NCBI RefSeq assembly: GCF_900177325.1
Contig: NZ_FXBL01000004.1
Span: 1,798,001 to 1,862,000 of the forward strand
Direction of reading: 5' to 3'
Length of the DNA stretch: 64,000 nt
DNA from: Mesorhizobium australicum
GTDB lineage: Bacteria; Pseudomonadota; Alphaproteobacteria; Rhizobiales; Rhizobiaceae
Shown here piece by piece: positions 28,698-39,357 of this stretch (its first letter is position 1; every line of letters starts with the position of its first letter). The position numbers and the translations under genes are program-made. The notes beneath the pieces are model-generated. The model worked only from the letters and a program-made list of their open reading frames with translations. It searched no databases and was not told where the DNA came from.

Positions 28698-30326
28698 CTA
28701 CAGGATATCCGGGGTGCCTTTGAGCGGCATGTCGTCGCTTACCGGCACGGTCTGGCGCTCGATCATCCGGTGCACGCGCGGCCGCGCCGGTCCCTTGTGC
28801 AGTTTCTGCAGGGCTTCGTTCACCTCTGCATCGGCCTGAGTGCGGCGCTGATTGTGCCGCAGATACTCGATCCAGGTCGGGACGTGATAGCTCTCCGTCC
28901 AGACCTCGGGATTCTCGAGATCGCGCAGCAGCGCCCATTGCCGCGCGCCGTCGCGGATGCGGATGCGCCGGCGCGCCGTCATCGCGGCCAGGAAGGCGGG
29001 CACGTTCTCCTGTGCGATCGTGTAATCGACCATGATCATGATCGGCCCGCTGCGCGCCTTGAGGTCGAGGCGCAGTTCGGGCTCCCTGAACTGATCGAGC
29101 GGGTCGAGGTTGAGCGCGCCGAACTCAGGCAGGCGGTGCCATAGCCCCACGGCAACGCTGGCGATGAGGACGGCGCCCGATACGATGAGCGCAGCGGCAG
29201 GGCCGGACGCATCCGCGGTCGCCCCCCAGAGCCAGCTGCCCATAGCCATGCCACCGAACGTGGCCGTCTGGTAGAGGGAGAGCGCGCGGGCCACCACCCA
29301 GCGCGGCGTCGACAGCTGTACCGTGACGTTGAACAGCGACAGCGCGAACACCCAGCAGGCGCCGGCAGGCAGAAGCAGCAGGTGGCTGAGCCAGACATTG
29401 CCGCTGAGGGCGACGAGGATGTTGCTCAGCCCGAAGCCGATACAGGCGAGCCGCACGATCCACTCGTTGCTGAACCGCTCGCGCACGATACCGTTGATGA
29501 AGCCGCCGAGGATCGCGCCGACGCCGAAGGCGCCGAGCAGGCCGCCATAGGTCAGTGCGCCGCCACCGACGAGCTCACGCGCCACGAGTGGCAGCAGAGC
29601 CAGAGACGAGATCGCCGCGATGCCGAACAGCCAGGCGCGGAACATCACAATCAGGAGATTGGGCGACATCGACACGTAGCGCAGGCCGGCCGACATTGCG
29701 CTGAGAAAACTCTCGCGCGGCAGGGCCCGCGGCGGATAGACCGGCTTCCAGCGCCAGAGCGCCGCGATCAGCGTCACGTAGCTCACGGCATTGGCGAGGA
29801 ACGCCGCCGCGACCCCGGCTGTCGCCACGATGATGCCGCCGACCGCCGGGCCGACGCTGCGCATCAGGTTGAAGCCCATCGAGTTGAGCGTCACGGCGGC
29901 CGGAAGATCCTCGCGGGGTACGATGTCACCCACCGAGGCCTGCCACGGCGGATTGTGCAGCGCCGTGCCGCAGCCGAGCAGGAAGGTGAAGGCGAGCAGC
30001 AGCCATGGCGTGATCCAGCCCTGATAGGCGATTGCCGCCAGTGCCACCGACACGACCATCATCATGATCTGCGCGAACAGCATGATCCGCCGCCGGTCGA
30101 AATTGTCGGCGAGCGCGCCCGAGGCGAGCGAGAACAGCATGATAGGCAGGGTGGTGGCGCCCTGCACCAGCGCGACCATGATGTGCGAATCCGAGATGGT
30201 CGTCATCATCCAGCCGGCACCGACGCCCTGGATCAGCCCGCCGAGGTTGGAGACGAGTGTCGCAATCCACAGGGCTCGGAAGGTCGGGTGCCGGAACGGG
30301 GCTAGGGTCGATGCGCGCTGCGGCAC
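28698..30326 (-). CDS. MFS transporter of the MFS_3 (EntS-like) family
   Basis: A 542-residue inner-membrane exporter. The N-terminal about 410 residues carry twelve hydrophobic segments, with the MFS loop-2 motif in SGALADNFDRRRIMLF and GCGTALHNPPWQASVGDIVPRE typical of this subgroup. The C-terminal about 115 residues form a soluble domain (YTIAQENVPAFLAAMTARRR; VHRMIERQT) related to antibiotic-biosynthesis monooxygenase folds and present in PF05977-type proteins. The exported compound is unknown. A 94-base gap separates it from guaB, and both are on the minus strand. Confidence 0.87.
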   Translation of the reverse strand: MPQRASTLAPFRHPTFRALWIATLVSNLGGLIQGVGAGWMMTTISDSHIMVALVQGATTLPIMLFSLASGALADNFDRRRIMLFAQIMMMVVSVALAAIAYQGWITPWLLLAFTFLLGCGTALHNPPWQASVGDIVPREDLPAAVTLNSMGFNLMRSVGPAVGGIIVATAGVAAAFLANAVSYVTLIAALWRWKPVYPPRALPRESFLSAMSAGLRYVSMSPNLLIVMFRAWLFGIAAISSLALLPLVARELVGGGALTYGGLLGAFGVGAILGGFINGIVRERFSNEWIVRLACIGFGLSNILVALSGNVWLSHLLLLPAGACWVFALSLFNVTVQLSTPRWVVARALSLYQTATFGGMAMGSWLWGATADASGPAAALIVSGAVLIASVAVGLWHRLPEFGALNLDPLDQFREPELRLDLKARSGPIMIMVDYTIAQENVPAFLAAMTARRRIRIRDGARQWALLRDLENPEVWTESYHVPTWIEYLRHNQRRTQADAEVNEALQKLHKGPARPRVHRMIERQTVPVSDDMPLKGTPDIL

Positions 30327-30420
30327 CTTGCGGGCTTCCTCCTGCCAGGTGAGATTCGTCTCCTATAGCACAGGGACGCGGCGCGTGGTCGATTGGTTCC
30401 TTGGGCTGCGCCGATCTGGC

Positions 30421-31926
<1,506 letters not shown>

Positions 31927-32136
31927 TGGCCGATCCTTGAATGCGAATATGGCGCTGACGCCCGGGGTTTGGGCCGCGCCGACTCGAAATGTCCCTTTCA
32001 GGATTGGCACCGGCTGGTAACACGGCTGCGACGGAATGCAAAGCGGGAGATTCGGCTTCCTCCCGCCGGACGGCCCACTTGTAAACCGTCGGGTCGAACG
32101 GCAAGTTACGCTGCGGCAATCGGGGACGAAACGACC

Positions 32137-33267
32137 ATGGCGACGACGCAACCTTGGGGGAGGGCGGCAGAACCGTTGTCTTCGCAACCGCCGCCGGCTC
32201 AGGCAACAAGTGTCGAACCTTTCGTCTTCACCGGTAGGACCAGCGAATATTTCGGCATCTGGATCGTCAACGTCCTGCTGACCATCGTGACGCTCGGCAT
32301 TTACTCCGCCTGGGCGAAGGTAAGACGGCTGCGCTACTTCTACGGCAACACGCACCTGGCGGGATCGAGCTTCGACTACCATGCTCGACCGGTGCAGATC
32401 CTGATCGGGCGGATCATCGTGCTGGTCGTTCTCATGGTCTATAACGTCGTCCTCAACGTAGTGCCGCTGGCGGGTCTCGTCCTCGTTCCGCTCTTCGTCC
32501 TGGCCCTGCCCTGGTTCGTCATGCGCGGGCTGCGCTTCAATGCGCGGGTGACGAGCTTCCGCAATGTCCGCTTCGATTTCCACGGCGGCTACTGGGGCGC
32601 TTTCCGCGCCTATGTGCTGGGTGGCGCTGTCACCTGGCTGACGCTCGGCATCCTGGCACCCGTGGCGTCGCGCTGGATGTGGCGCTACATGCTCGCCAAC
32701 ACGACGTATGGTGGTAGGCCGATCACGAGCGATCCGGCGCTGCGCAAGCTCTACGGCCAGTGGCTCCTGCCGGCGGTGATCCTGCTTGCGACCATCGTCG
32801 TCTTGGGCCTGTCGGCGCTGGCGCTCGGCAGCGCGCTCTATGCGCTTTACGAGGATGTCTCGACCGGCACGAACGACGCGGATGCCGTCGTCGTCGCGAT
32901 CCTGCAGGTGCTGACGACCTCCTTCCTGCCTTTCATCGTTATCCTCGCCATCGTGACGCTGATCTACCGCGCCGGCACGCGCAATGTGGCTCTGAACGCC
33001 ACGGTGGTCGATGGGCGCCATCGCTTCCGGTCCGCCATCCATCGCGGGCGCTTCACCTGGATCACGGTGACGAACCTGATAGCGACCGTCCTGTCGCTCG
33101 GCCTCGCGCGGCCGTGGGCGGCGATCCGCATGGCGAAGTTCCTCGCGGCCGCCACCGCGCTGGAAGTCTCAGGCTCGCTCGACGACTATCTGGGCGACGT
33201 GCAGGACACCGGCTCGGCGGTCGGGGCGGAATACATGGACGTCGAGGGCTTCGATTTTGGCTTCTGA
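32137..33267 (+). CDS. DUF898 (YjgN-like) membrane protein
   Basis: A 376-residue inner-membrane protein with about six hydrophobic segments and the repeated DUF898 signature: [40 protein letters not shown], and later [18 protein letters not shown]. The function of the family is not established. It overlaps the following M48 protease gene by 11 bases, so the two are coupled. The chosen ATG follows GGGGA at 32122; further upstream the frame is antisense to guaB. Confidence 0.85.
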   Translation: MATTQPWGRAAEPLSSQPPPAQATSVEPFVFTGRTSEYFGIWIVNVLLTIVTLGIYSAWAKVRRLRYFYGNTHLAGSSFDYHARPVQILIGRIIVLVVLMVYNVVLNVVPLAGLVLVPLFVLALPWFVMRGLRFNARVTSFRNVRFDFHGGYWGAFRAYVLGGAVTWLTLGILAPVASRWMWRYMLANTTYGGRPITSDPALRKLYGQWLLPAVILLATIVVLGLSALALGSALYALYEDVSTGTNDADAVVVAILQVLTTSFLPFIVILAIVTLIYRAGTRNVALNATVVDGRHRFRSAIHRGRFTWITVTNLIATVLSLGLARPWAAIRMAKFLAAATALEVSGSLDDYLGDVQDTGSAVGAEYMDVEGFDFGF

Positions 33268-34297
33268 ACCCGTCCGCGGCGCGTGGTTTCCGCCGGGGTC
33301 GAGCCGCAAGATCGAGGCGGCCATCTCGAAGGCAGGCGACGGCGACCTGATCGTTGTGGCCGGCGAGGCAGTGCTGGCACGAGCGGCCCCGGCCGAAATC
33401 GAGTTTTCCGCGCGCGTCGGCTCGATCCCGCGTCGGCTCTCTTTCCCGGACGGCAGCCTGTTCGAGACGGCGGACAATGACGGTGTCGACGCACTCGCGG
33501 GAGCGGCGGTCCGCGCGGCGGGGGCCGTGCACCAGCTCGAACGGTTCCGGCCGCGCCTCTTCGTCTTCGCCGCGCTCGTCGTCGGGCTCTGCTTCCTGAT
33601 CTACCGCTTCGCAGTGCCGGCGCTGGTGGAGGTGGCGGTCGCGATCACGCCGCCGGTGGTGCCGCAACTGATGAGCCAGGGCGCGCTCGCCTCGCTGGAC
33701 GAGACGCTGCTGGCGAAGAGCGAGTTGCCGGAAGCCCGGCAGGCTTCGATCCGCGAAGGTTTCTCCGCCCTTGCCGCGCTCACGCCGCGCGGGCAGGGCG
33801 GCTACGCGCTGCACTTCCGCAAGGGCGGCTCGATCGGCCCGAACGCATTTGCGCTGCCCGACGGCTCGATCATCCTGACCGACGAGCTCGTGGCGCTGGC
33901 GCCGGGACAGGACGCGGTCCTCGGCGTACTGGCGCACGAGATCGGCCATGTCGAGCGCGAGCACTCGCTGCGCCAGCTCTATCGCGCGGCGGGCATCGCG
34001 GCCCTTATCATGCTGATCGGCGGCGACATCGGTGCGGGCGCGGAGGACATCCTCGTGCAGGGATCGGCGCTCGCCGGCCTCTCCTATTCGCGCGGACAGG
34101 AGGCAGAGGCCGACAGATCGAGCGTCGAGTTGATGCTGAGGGCGGGCAAGGACCCGGCGGCGATCGTCGGCTTCCTCGAGATCATGCGCGACAAGCTGGA
34201 GAAGGGCTCCGGGACGGATTTCTTATCCACTCATCCCGCGACGCAACAGCGGATCGAGGCCGTGAAGGCGTATGCCGAGGAGCTTGCGAAGAAGTAG
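33257..34297 (+). CDS. M48 family metallopeptidase
   Basis: A zinc protease of 346 residues. A single membrane helix (LFVFAALVVGLCFLIYRF, about 94-111) anchors a C-terminal M48 domain with the zinc motif LAHEIGHVEREHS (HExxH) around residue 232 and the third-ligand Glu in GQEAEADRSSVE. The related enzymes BepA and LoiP act in envelope quality control. The start is a TTG that overlaps the DUF898 gene; no better start is nearby. DUF898 and M48 genes being coupled suggests the protease and the membrane protein act together. Confidence 0.87.
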   Translation: MASEPVRGAWFPPGSSRKIEAAISKAGDGDLIVVAGEAVLARAAPAEIEFSARVGSIPRRLSFPDGSLFETADNDGVDALAGAAVRAAGAVHQLERFRPRLFVFAALVVGLCFLIYRFAVPALVEVAVAITPPVVPQLMSQGALASLDETLLAKSELPEARQASIREGFSALAALTPRGQGGYALHFRKGGSIGPNAFALPDGSIILTDELVALAPGQDAVLGVLAHEIGHVEREHSLRQLYRAAGIAALIMLIGGDIGAGAEDILVQGSALAGLSYSRGQEAEADRSSVELMLRAGKDPAAIVGFLEIMRDKLEKGSGTDFLSTHPATQQRIEAVKAYAEELAKK

Positions 34298-34370
34298 CCG
34301 TCAGGCAAAGCGGCTGGCCCTGTCGATCGGTCGCGACAAGCCCCGCGCTCCGTGCTAACCGCGCGGCGAC

Positions 34371-35834
34371 ATGCAGGATCGCGCAAATCCTTCCTCCACA
34401 TCCGTGGAACCTGCCCCGCTCGGCAGAACGGCACCACTGGTGCTGGCGGTCGCATTGTTCATGGAGCAGATGGATTCGACCGTCATCGCCACCTCGCTAC
34501 CGGCGATCGCTTCCGACATCGGCACCAGCCCGGTCGCGCTGAAGCTGGCGCTCACCGCCTATCTCGTGTCGCTGGCGATCTTCATCCCGGTGAGCGGCTG
34601 GATGGCGGAGCGCTTCGGCGCCAAGCGCGTGTTCCGCATCGCGATCGGCGTCTTCGTGCTCGGCTCGGTCGCCTGTGCCTTCGCGGGCTCGCTCGGAGCC
34701 TTCGTCGTGGCGCGCTTCGTGCAGGGCATGGGTGGAGCGATGATGACGCCGGTGGCGCGCCTCGTTCTGGTGCGCGCGACGCCGAAGTCGGAGCTGGTGC
34801 AGGCGATGGCGTGGCTCACCATACCGGGCCTGATCGGCCCTCTGATCGGCCCGCCCGTCGGTGGCTTCATCACCACCTTCTTCACCTGGCACTGGATCTT
34901 CCTGATCAACCTGCCGATCGGACTGGCCGGCATCTATCTCGCGGGCCGTGTGCTGCCCGACATCGAGCCGAGCGGCGGCGGCTCGCTCGACAGGAAGGGT
35001 TTTGTCCTTTCGGCCATGGCGGCGTCGGGCATCGTCTTCGGCCTGTCGGTGGTGAGCCTGCCGGCGCTGCCACCGGCCGTCGGCCTCGCGACGGCGCTGT
35101 TCGGGCTCGCCTGCGGCTGGCTCTATGTCCGCCACGCCAGGCGCACGCCAGCGCCGATCCTCGACCTCAGGCTCTTCTCCAATCCGGTCTTCCGCGCCGC
35201 GATCCTCGGCGGCTCGCTGTTCCGCATCGGGGCGGGCGCGGTGCCGTTCCTTCTGCCGCTGTTCTTCCAGCTCGGTTTCGGCATGACGCCGTTCCAGTCC
35301 GGTATGCTGACTTTCGCATCGGCGGGCGGCGCGATCCTGCTCAAGTTCATGGCCTCGGCGGCGCTGAGGGCAGGCGGCTTCCGCAACGTGCTGATCGCGG
35401 GCGGCCTGGCAGGGGCGGCCTTCATCGGCATCAACGCCTCGTTCACGGCCGGGACGCCCTGGCCGGTGATCGTTGCGGTGCTGTTCGCTTCCGGTTTCCT
35501 GCGCTCGCTGTTCTTCACTTCGGTCAATGCGCTGGTCTTCGCCGAGATCTCGGAGGCCCAGGCTGCACAAGCGACGGCCCTGGCGGCGGCGACGCAACAG
35601 ATTTCGATCGCGCTGGGCGTGGCGGTGGCGGGCGGGGCGCTGGAGGCGATCTCGCTGATCACCGGCGAGGCGCTTACGACGCACGCCTTCGTCTGGGCCT
35701 TCCTCATCGTGGCGGCGCTCACCTCGCTCGCCGCCCTGCCTTTCGTCTGGCTCGATCCCGACGCCGGCAGCTCGGTCTCCGGCAAGGCCCCCGTGGCGCG
35801 CTCGACGACGCCGATCAACCCGCCGCAGCAGTGA
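34371..35834 (+). CDS. MFS drug efflux transporter (DHA2, 14-helix type)
   Basis: A 487-residue inner-membrane drug/proton antiporter. The N terminus has the DHA2 motif FMEQMDSTVIATSLPAIASD, followed by loop-2 SGWMAERFGAKRVF and motif C in IPGLIGPLIGPPVGGFI. About fourteen hydrophobic segments can be counted. EmrB relatives usually need an EmrA-type adaptor, but none is encoded next to it. The gene is convergent with rlmE with 6 bases between stops. Confidence 0.9.
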   Translation: MQDRANPSSTSVEPAPLGRTAPLVLAVALFMEQMDSTVIATSLPAIASDIGTSPVALKLALTAYLVSLAIFIPVSGWMAERFGAKRVFRIAIGVFVLGSVACAFAGSLGAFVVARFVQGMGGAMMTPVARLVLVRATPKSELVQAMAWLTIPGLIGPLIGPPVGGFITTFFTWHWIFLINLPIGLAGIYLAGRVLPDIEPSGGGSLDRKGFVLSAMAASGIVFGLSVVSLPALPPAVGLATALFGLACGWLYVRHARRTPAPILDLRLFSNPVFRAAILGGSLFRIGAGAVPFLLPLFFQLGFGMTPFQSGMLTFASAGGAILLKFMASAALRAGGFRNVLIAGGLAGAAFIGINASFTAGTPWPVIVAVLFASGFLRSLFFTSVNALVFAEISEAQAAQATALAAATQQISIALGVAVAGGALEAISLITGEALTTHAFVWAFLIVAALTSLAALPFVWLDPDAGSSVSGKAPVARSTTPINPPQQ

Positions 35835-35840
35835 GGCTCA

Positions 35841-36569
35841 TCAGTCTTCGGAGACTGAGGATACCTGGTCCACGTCCTTCCGTCCCTTGAAGTCCTTGGC
35901 GAGCAGGAACAGCTCCACCGACTCGTCGCGCGAGGCCGGTGGCTTGACGTGGTGCACCGACTTGAAGTTCTGCTTCAGCATGGTCAGCAGGTCGTTGGCC
36001 GTGCCGCCCTGGAAAGTCTTGGTGAGGAAATGCCCGCCGGGCTTCAGCACCGAGATCGCGAAGTCGGCAGCCACTTCGCCGAGATGCATGGTGCGGATGT
36101 GGTCGGTGCGGCGATGCCCGGTGGTGGGCGCCGCCATGTCCGAGATCACGACGTCGGGCGGGCCGCCGAGCGCCTCGATGAGCGCGGCCGGCGCGTCGTC
36201 ATCGAGAAAATCCTTCTTCAGGATGACGCAGCCCGGCACCGGGTCCATGTCGAGGTAATCGATCGCAGCGATCAGCGGCTTCTCGTCGGTCGAGCCGAGC
36301 TTGCGCGCCGCGACCTGGCACCAGCCGCCTGGGGCGGCCCCGAGGTCCACCACGCGCATGCCGGACTTCAACAGCTTGTAGCGCTCGTCGATCTCGATCA
36401 GCTTGTAGGCCGCGCGGGAGCGATAGCCTTCCGCCTTGGAGCGCTGCACATAGGGGTCGTTCATGTGCCGCTCGAGCCAGCGGCGCGAGGATTCCTTAAG
36501 CCCGCTCTTCTTCTTGATCTTCGTTCGGAGGACGCGGGTCGGCCCCTTGCCGGAGGTCGGCTTCTTCAT
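35841..36569 (-). CDS. rlmE: 23S rRNA (uridine-2552-2'-O)-methyltransferase RlmE
   Basis: The FtsJ/RrmJ heat-shock methyltransferase that modifies U2552 in the ribosomal A-loop. The 242-residue protein has a basic N-terminal extension and then [15 protein letters not shown] with the catalytic Lys, the SAM motif [35 protein letters not shown] (catalytic Asp) and [13 protein letters not shown] (catalytic Lys). The ATG at 36569 overlaps the upstream ppx stop (ATGA), so the pair is translationally coupled. Confidence 0.95.
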   Translation of the reverse strand: MKKPTSGKGPTRVLRTKIKKKSGLKESSRRWLERHMNDPYVQRSKAEGYRSRAAYKLIEIDERYKLLKSGMRVVDLGAAPGGWCQVAARKLGSTDEKPLIAAIDYLDMDPVPGCVILKKDFLDDDAPAALIEALGGPPDVVISDMAAPTTGHRRTDHIRTMHLGEVAADFAISVLKPGGHFLTKTFQGGTANDLLTMLKQNFKSVHHVKPPASRDESVELFLLAKDFKGRKDVDQVSSVSED

Positions 36570-38053
36570 GGCGCGCTCCGCCAGCGGTTGCGCCGCCACG
36601 CGCCGTCAGACGCCATCAGCTCGGTGAGGATGCCTTCGCGCAGCCCGCGGTCGGCGACCCTTAGCCGCTCCGACGGCCAGACCTGCCGGATCGCTTCGAG
36701 AATGGCGCAGCCGGCGAGCACGAGGTCGGCGCGGTCGGCGCCGATGCAGGGATTGGCGACGCGGGCGGCAAAGTCCCAGCCAAGCAGTCGCTCGGTCATC
36801 GCATCCACGTCGGCGCGCTCCAGCCACAGGCCGTCGACCCGCTTGCGGTCGTAGCGTTCGAGCCCGAGATAGACACCGGCGAGCGTCGTCACCGTGCCGG
36901 AGGTGCCGAGGAGATGAAAGCGGCCGCCGGCGACGAGGCGGCCGAGCCGGTCGCGCCCTTCAAACGCATCTAGCATGCGCGCCACGTCGGCCACCATGTC
37001 GTCGAAGACCTCGCGCGTGACGTGGCGGCCGCCGAAGCGTTCGGCCAGCGACACGACGCCGACGGGCAGCGAGGTCCAGGAGACGATGTGACGGGCAAGA
37101 TGCGGGCTGCGCTCGCCCGAGAGATCGATCAGCGCGATCTCCGACGAGCCGCCGCCGATGTCGAACAGCACCACCGCCTCGGTGTCCGGCTCGACCAGCG
37201 AGCCGCAGCCGGAGACGGCGAGCCGCGCCTCCGTCTCGCGGTCGATGATCTCAAGCTCAAGCCCCGTCGCCTCCGTGACCCGGCTGAGGAATTCTTCGCC
37301 ATTGCCGGCCGAGCGGCAGGCCTCGGTCGCGATCAGCCGTTTCATGCGGATCTCGCGCAGGCCGAGCTTGGTGGCGCACACAGCAAGCGCGTCGATGGCG
37401 CGGGCCATCGCCGCGTCGCCGAGCCGGCCGGTGGCCGTCAGCCCTTCGCCCAGCCGCACGATGCGCGAGAAGGCGTCGATGACGCGGAACTGCCCTGGCC
37501 GGGTCGGCACCGCGACGAGCAGCCGGCAATTGTTGGTGCCGAGGTCGAGTGCGGCATAGACTGGCTGGTCGCCGGGACGGGGTGCGCGCGGATAGGCTGG
37601 CGCGCCGATCCTGCCGTTCGCCGCGCCGACAGATTCGTTGGAAGAGGAGGCTCCTGCCGGGGGAGCGTCAGCCGCGGCGCTGGATGACTGCAGTGCGCTG
37701 TGCGTCGCAACGGCGGCGTGCGTGCGATCCTCGGTTCCCGCGCTTGGAACCGGACCTTGCGGGTGTTTCGCGCCGGCCTGGGGCGTCGGCGCTATCGACC
37801 CGTCGCGCGCGAAAACCTTGCGGCCGCGCTTGCGCTTTCGCCTCTTGCGGTGTGTCTGGCTGGGGGCCACGGCCCGCTCGCGCGTCGCCGCTTTGCCTGG
37901 CTGCCGCGGTTGTCCGCGATCGCCGCCGGACGTTCGGCGCTCGTCGCCGGCTCGGTCCGGATGCCCCCCGCGATGCGGCGCATTGCCGCTCGTGTCGGGG
38001 TCGTCCACGTGGTGTCCTTCATGCGCGGCGCGAACCCGATCGGGACGCGGCAT
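36566..38053 (-). CDS. Exopolyphosphatase / pppGpp phosphohydrolase family protein (Ppx/GppA)
   Basis: An actin-fold phosphatase that cleaves polyphosphate or pppGpp. The conserved domain starts at about residue 165 with [18 protein letters not shown] and includes [15 protein letters not shown], the second phosphate loop [16 protein letters not shown] and [14 protein letters not shown]. The preceding 160 residues are disordered, with the strongly basic run [14 protein letters not shown] and many Ala/Pro/Ser. The start is uncertain: the ATG at 38053 (MPRPDRV) was chosen, but the frame stays open to 38149. It is coupled to rlmE downstream. Confidence 0.85.
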   Translation of the reverse strand: MPRPDRVRAAHEGHHVDDPDTSGNAPHRGGHPDRAGDERRTSGGDRGQPRQPGKAATRERAVAPSQTHRKRRKRKRGRKVFARDGSIAPTPQAGAKHPQGPVPSAGTEDRTHAAVATHSALQSSSAAADAPPAGASSSNESVGAANGRIGAPAYPRAPRPGDQPVYAALDLGTNNCRLLVAVPTRPGQFRVIDAFSRIVRLGEGLTATGRLGDAAMARAIDALAVCATKLGLREIRMKRLIATEACRSAGNGEEFLSRVTEATGLELEIIDRETEARLAVSGCGSLVEPDTEAVVLFDIGGGSSEIALIDLSGERSPHLARHIVSWTSLPVGVVSLAERFGGRHVTREVFDDMVADVARMLDAFEGRDRLGRLVAGGRFHLLGTSGTVTTLAGVYLGLERYDRKRVDGLWLERADVDAMTERLLGWDFAARVANPCIGADRADLVLAGCAILEAIRQVWPSERLRVADRGLREGILTELMASDGAWRRNRWRSAP

Positions 38054-38238
38054 CGCGCTTTGTCTAGCGTTGACGACAACATAGCAGTCCGATGGCCAAT
38101 CACCAAGGGGGCTTGCATGGAGCATTGTGCAACGGCGGTCGTCCGGCACATGCCTTGAATTCGCCTTTGGGCTTGACTATTTCGCTCCCGTCGATAAAAG
38201 CCGCCGCACCATAGCCGCGACGCTTTTCGCGGCGGCGT

Positions 38239-38312
38239 TGGGGAATAGGTTAACGGTAGACCCACGGACTCTGACTCCGTTAGTCCTGGTTCGAATCCAG
38301 GTTCCCCAGCCA
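38239..38312 (+). tRNA. tRNA-Gln (anticodon CTG)
   Basis: A complete cloverleaf of 74 bases. The acceptor arms TGGGGAA and TTCCCCA include the U1-A72 pair typical of tRNA-Gln, with discriminator G and an encoded CCA end. The anticodon stem ACGGA/TCCGT encloses the loop CTCTGAC with anticodon CTG, reading CAG codons. The T-arm CCTGG-TTCGAAT-CCAGG is perfect; the D-stem has three pairs. No integrase or repeat is adjacent. Confidence 0.95.
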
Positions 38313-38344
38313 CTCTCTCTTCAGCTTCGATCTGTGCTGGCGTC

Positions 38345-39250
38345 TCACGCCAGCCGCGTGCCGACCTGGCTCAGCAGCCAGGCCTGGAAGGCCTGGGCCA
38401 GCGTGTCGTCGCGCTTGCCCTCGGGCAGCACGACGTAATAGCTGTTGTCGGTCGGCATCGGGCGGTCGAAGACGATGCGCAGGCGGCCGGACGCGATCTC
38501 GTCCTCGATCAGGTAGAGCGGCAGGAGCGAGAAGCCCATGCCGCGCACGGTGGCTTCGATGACCATGGCGAACTGGTCGAAGCGGTTGCCGCGATAGGCC
38601 TGCTCGCCGCCGAGGCCGTTGAGCTGGAACCACTCGGCCCAGAGCTTAGGGCGGGTGGCGAGGTGCAGCAGGGGCCGGGTTTCGAGGTCGGAGGGTTCGC
38701 GGACCGGGCTTGCGTCGAGGAGCGCGGGGCTTGCCACCGGCAGGATCACCTCGCTGCAGAGATAGGTGCAGACGGCGTTGGCCCACACCGGCTGGCCGTA
38801 ATGGATGGCGAGGTCGACGTCCTCGGCCTCGAGGTCGAAGGGTTGCGCGCGCGAGGCGACGTCCACCGCGACGCCCGGATGACCTTCGAGGAAATCGCGC
38901 AGTCGCGGCATCAGCCAGCGGCTGCCGAAAGTGGGCAAGGTGGCGATCGACAGCACCGTGCGCCCGTCGGCGCCGGCGCGGGCGCGCAGCACCATCTCCT
39001 CCGACTGCGCCAGCAGGCGCCGCACCGAGGGCAGGAGCTGGCGGCCGGCGTCGGACAGCACCGCACGCTGGCGCACCCGCTCGAACAGGAGCACGCCGAG
39101 CTGCCCTTCCAGCGTCTTGACCTGCCGGCTGATCGCGCTCTGCGTGAGGTTCAGTTCGGTCGCCGCGCGGGTGAAATTGCCATGGCGCGCAGCACTTTCG
39201 AAGGCCTGCAGGACCATCAGGTCGGGGATGAGAGTTCGGCTCAGGTTCAT
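38345..39250 (-). CDS. LysR-family regulator (GcvA-like), candidate regulator of lysine catabolism
   Basis: A 301-residue LysR-type protein. The helix-turn-helix is in NFTRAATELNLTQSAISRQVKTLE (about 25-48) and is followed by the substrate-binding domain. The segment AEDVDLAIHYGQPVW is characteristic of the GcvA subgroup. It is divergent from the 2-oxoadipate dioxygenase gene across 107 bases holding a TGATCC/GGATCA palindrome, so it probably controls that operon in response to a lysine-pathway metabolite (inference). Confidence 0.88.
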   Translation of the reverse strand: MNLSRTLIPDLMVLQAFESAARHGNFTRAATELNLTQSAISRQVKTLEGQLGVLLFERVRQRAVLSDAGRQLLPSVRRLLAQSEEMVLRARAGADGRTVLSIATLPTFGSRWLMPRLRDFLEGHPGVAVDVASRAQPFDLEAEDVDLAIHYGQPVWANAVCTYLCSEVILPVASPALLDASPVREPSDLETRPLLHLATRPKLWAEWFQLNGLGGEQAYRGNRFDQFAMVIEATVRGMGFSLLPLYLIEDEIASGRLRIVFDRPMPTDNSYYVVLPEGKRDDTLAQAFQAWLLSQVGTRLA

Positions 39251-39309
39251 TCCGGATCCGCATCAAGTCAGTCAAAAACATCATAAGAGCGCGCGCGTAA
39301 GCTCAGATA

Positions 39310-39321
39310 TGATCCGGATCA
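39310..39321. promoter_or_regulatory. Palindrome between the LysR and HglS genes
   Basis: TGATCCGGATCA is a perfect 12-base palindrome, 36 bases before the hglS start. A related CCGGATCC element overlaps the LysR gene start (about 39253-39260). LysR proteins often bind paired dyads in such divergent regions, so this is a candidate operator. Confidence 0.4.
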
Positions 39322-39357
39322 CGAATGATGGCCAGCATAAATTCGAGACAGATCCCG

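Noticed and set aside
31927-33042. Long minus-strand extension of guaB
   Set aside because: It is antisense to the DUF898 gene and gives unnatural composition; IMP dehydrogenase begins at 31926.
38239-38312. tRNA-Gln as an island attachment site
   Set aside because: No integrase, repeat of the tRNA 3' end or composition change lies beside it; the neighbours are core genes.
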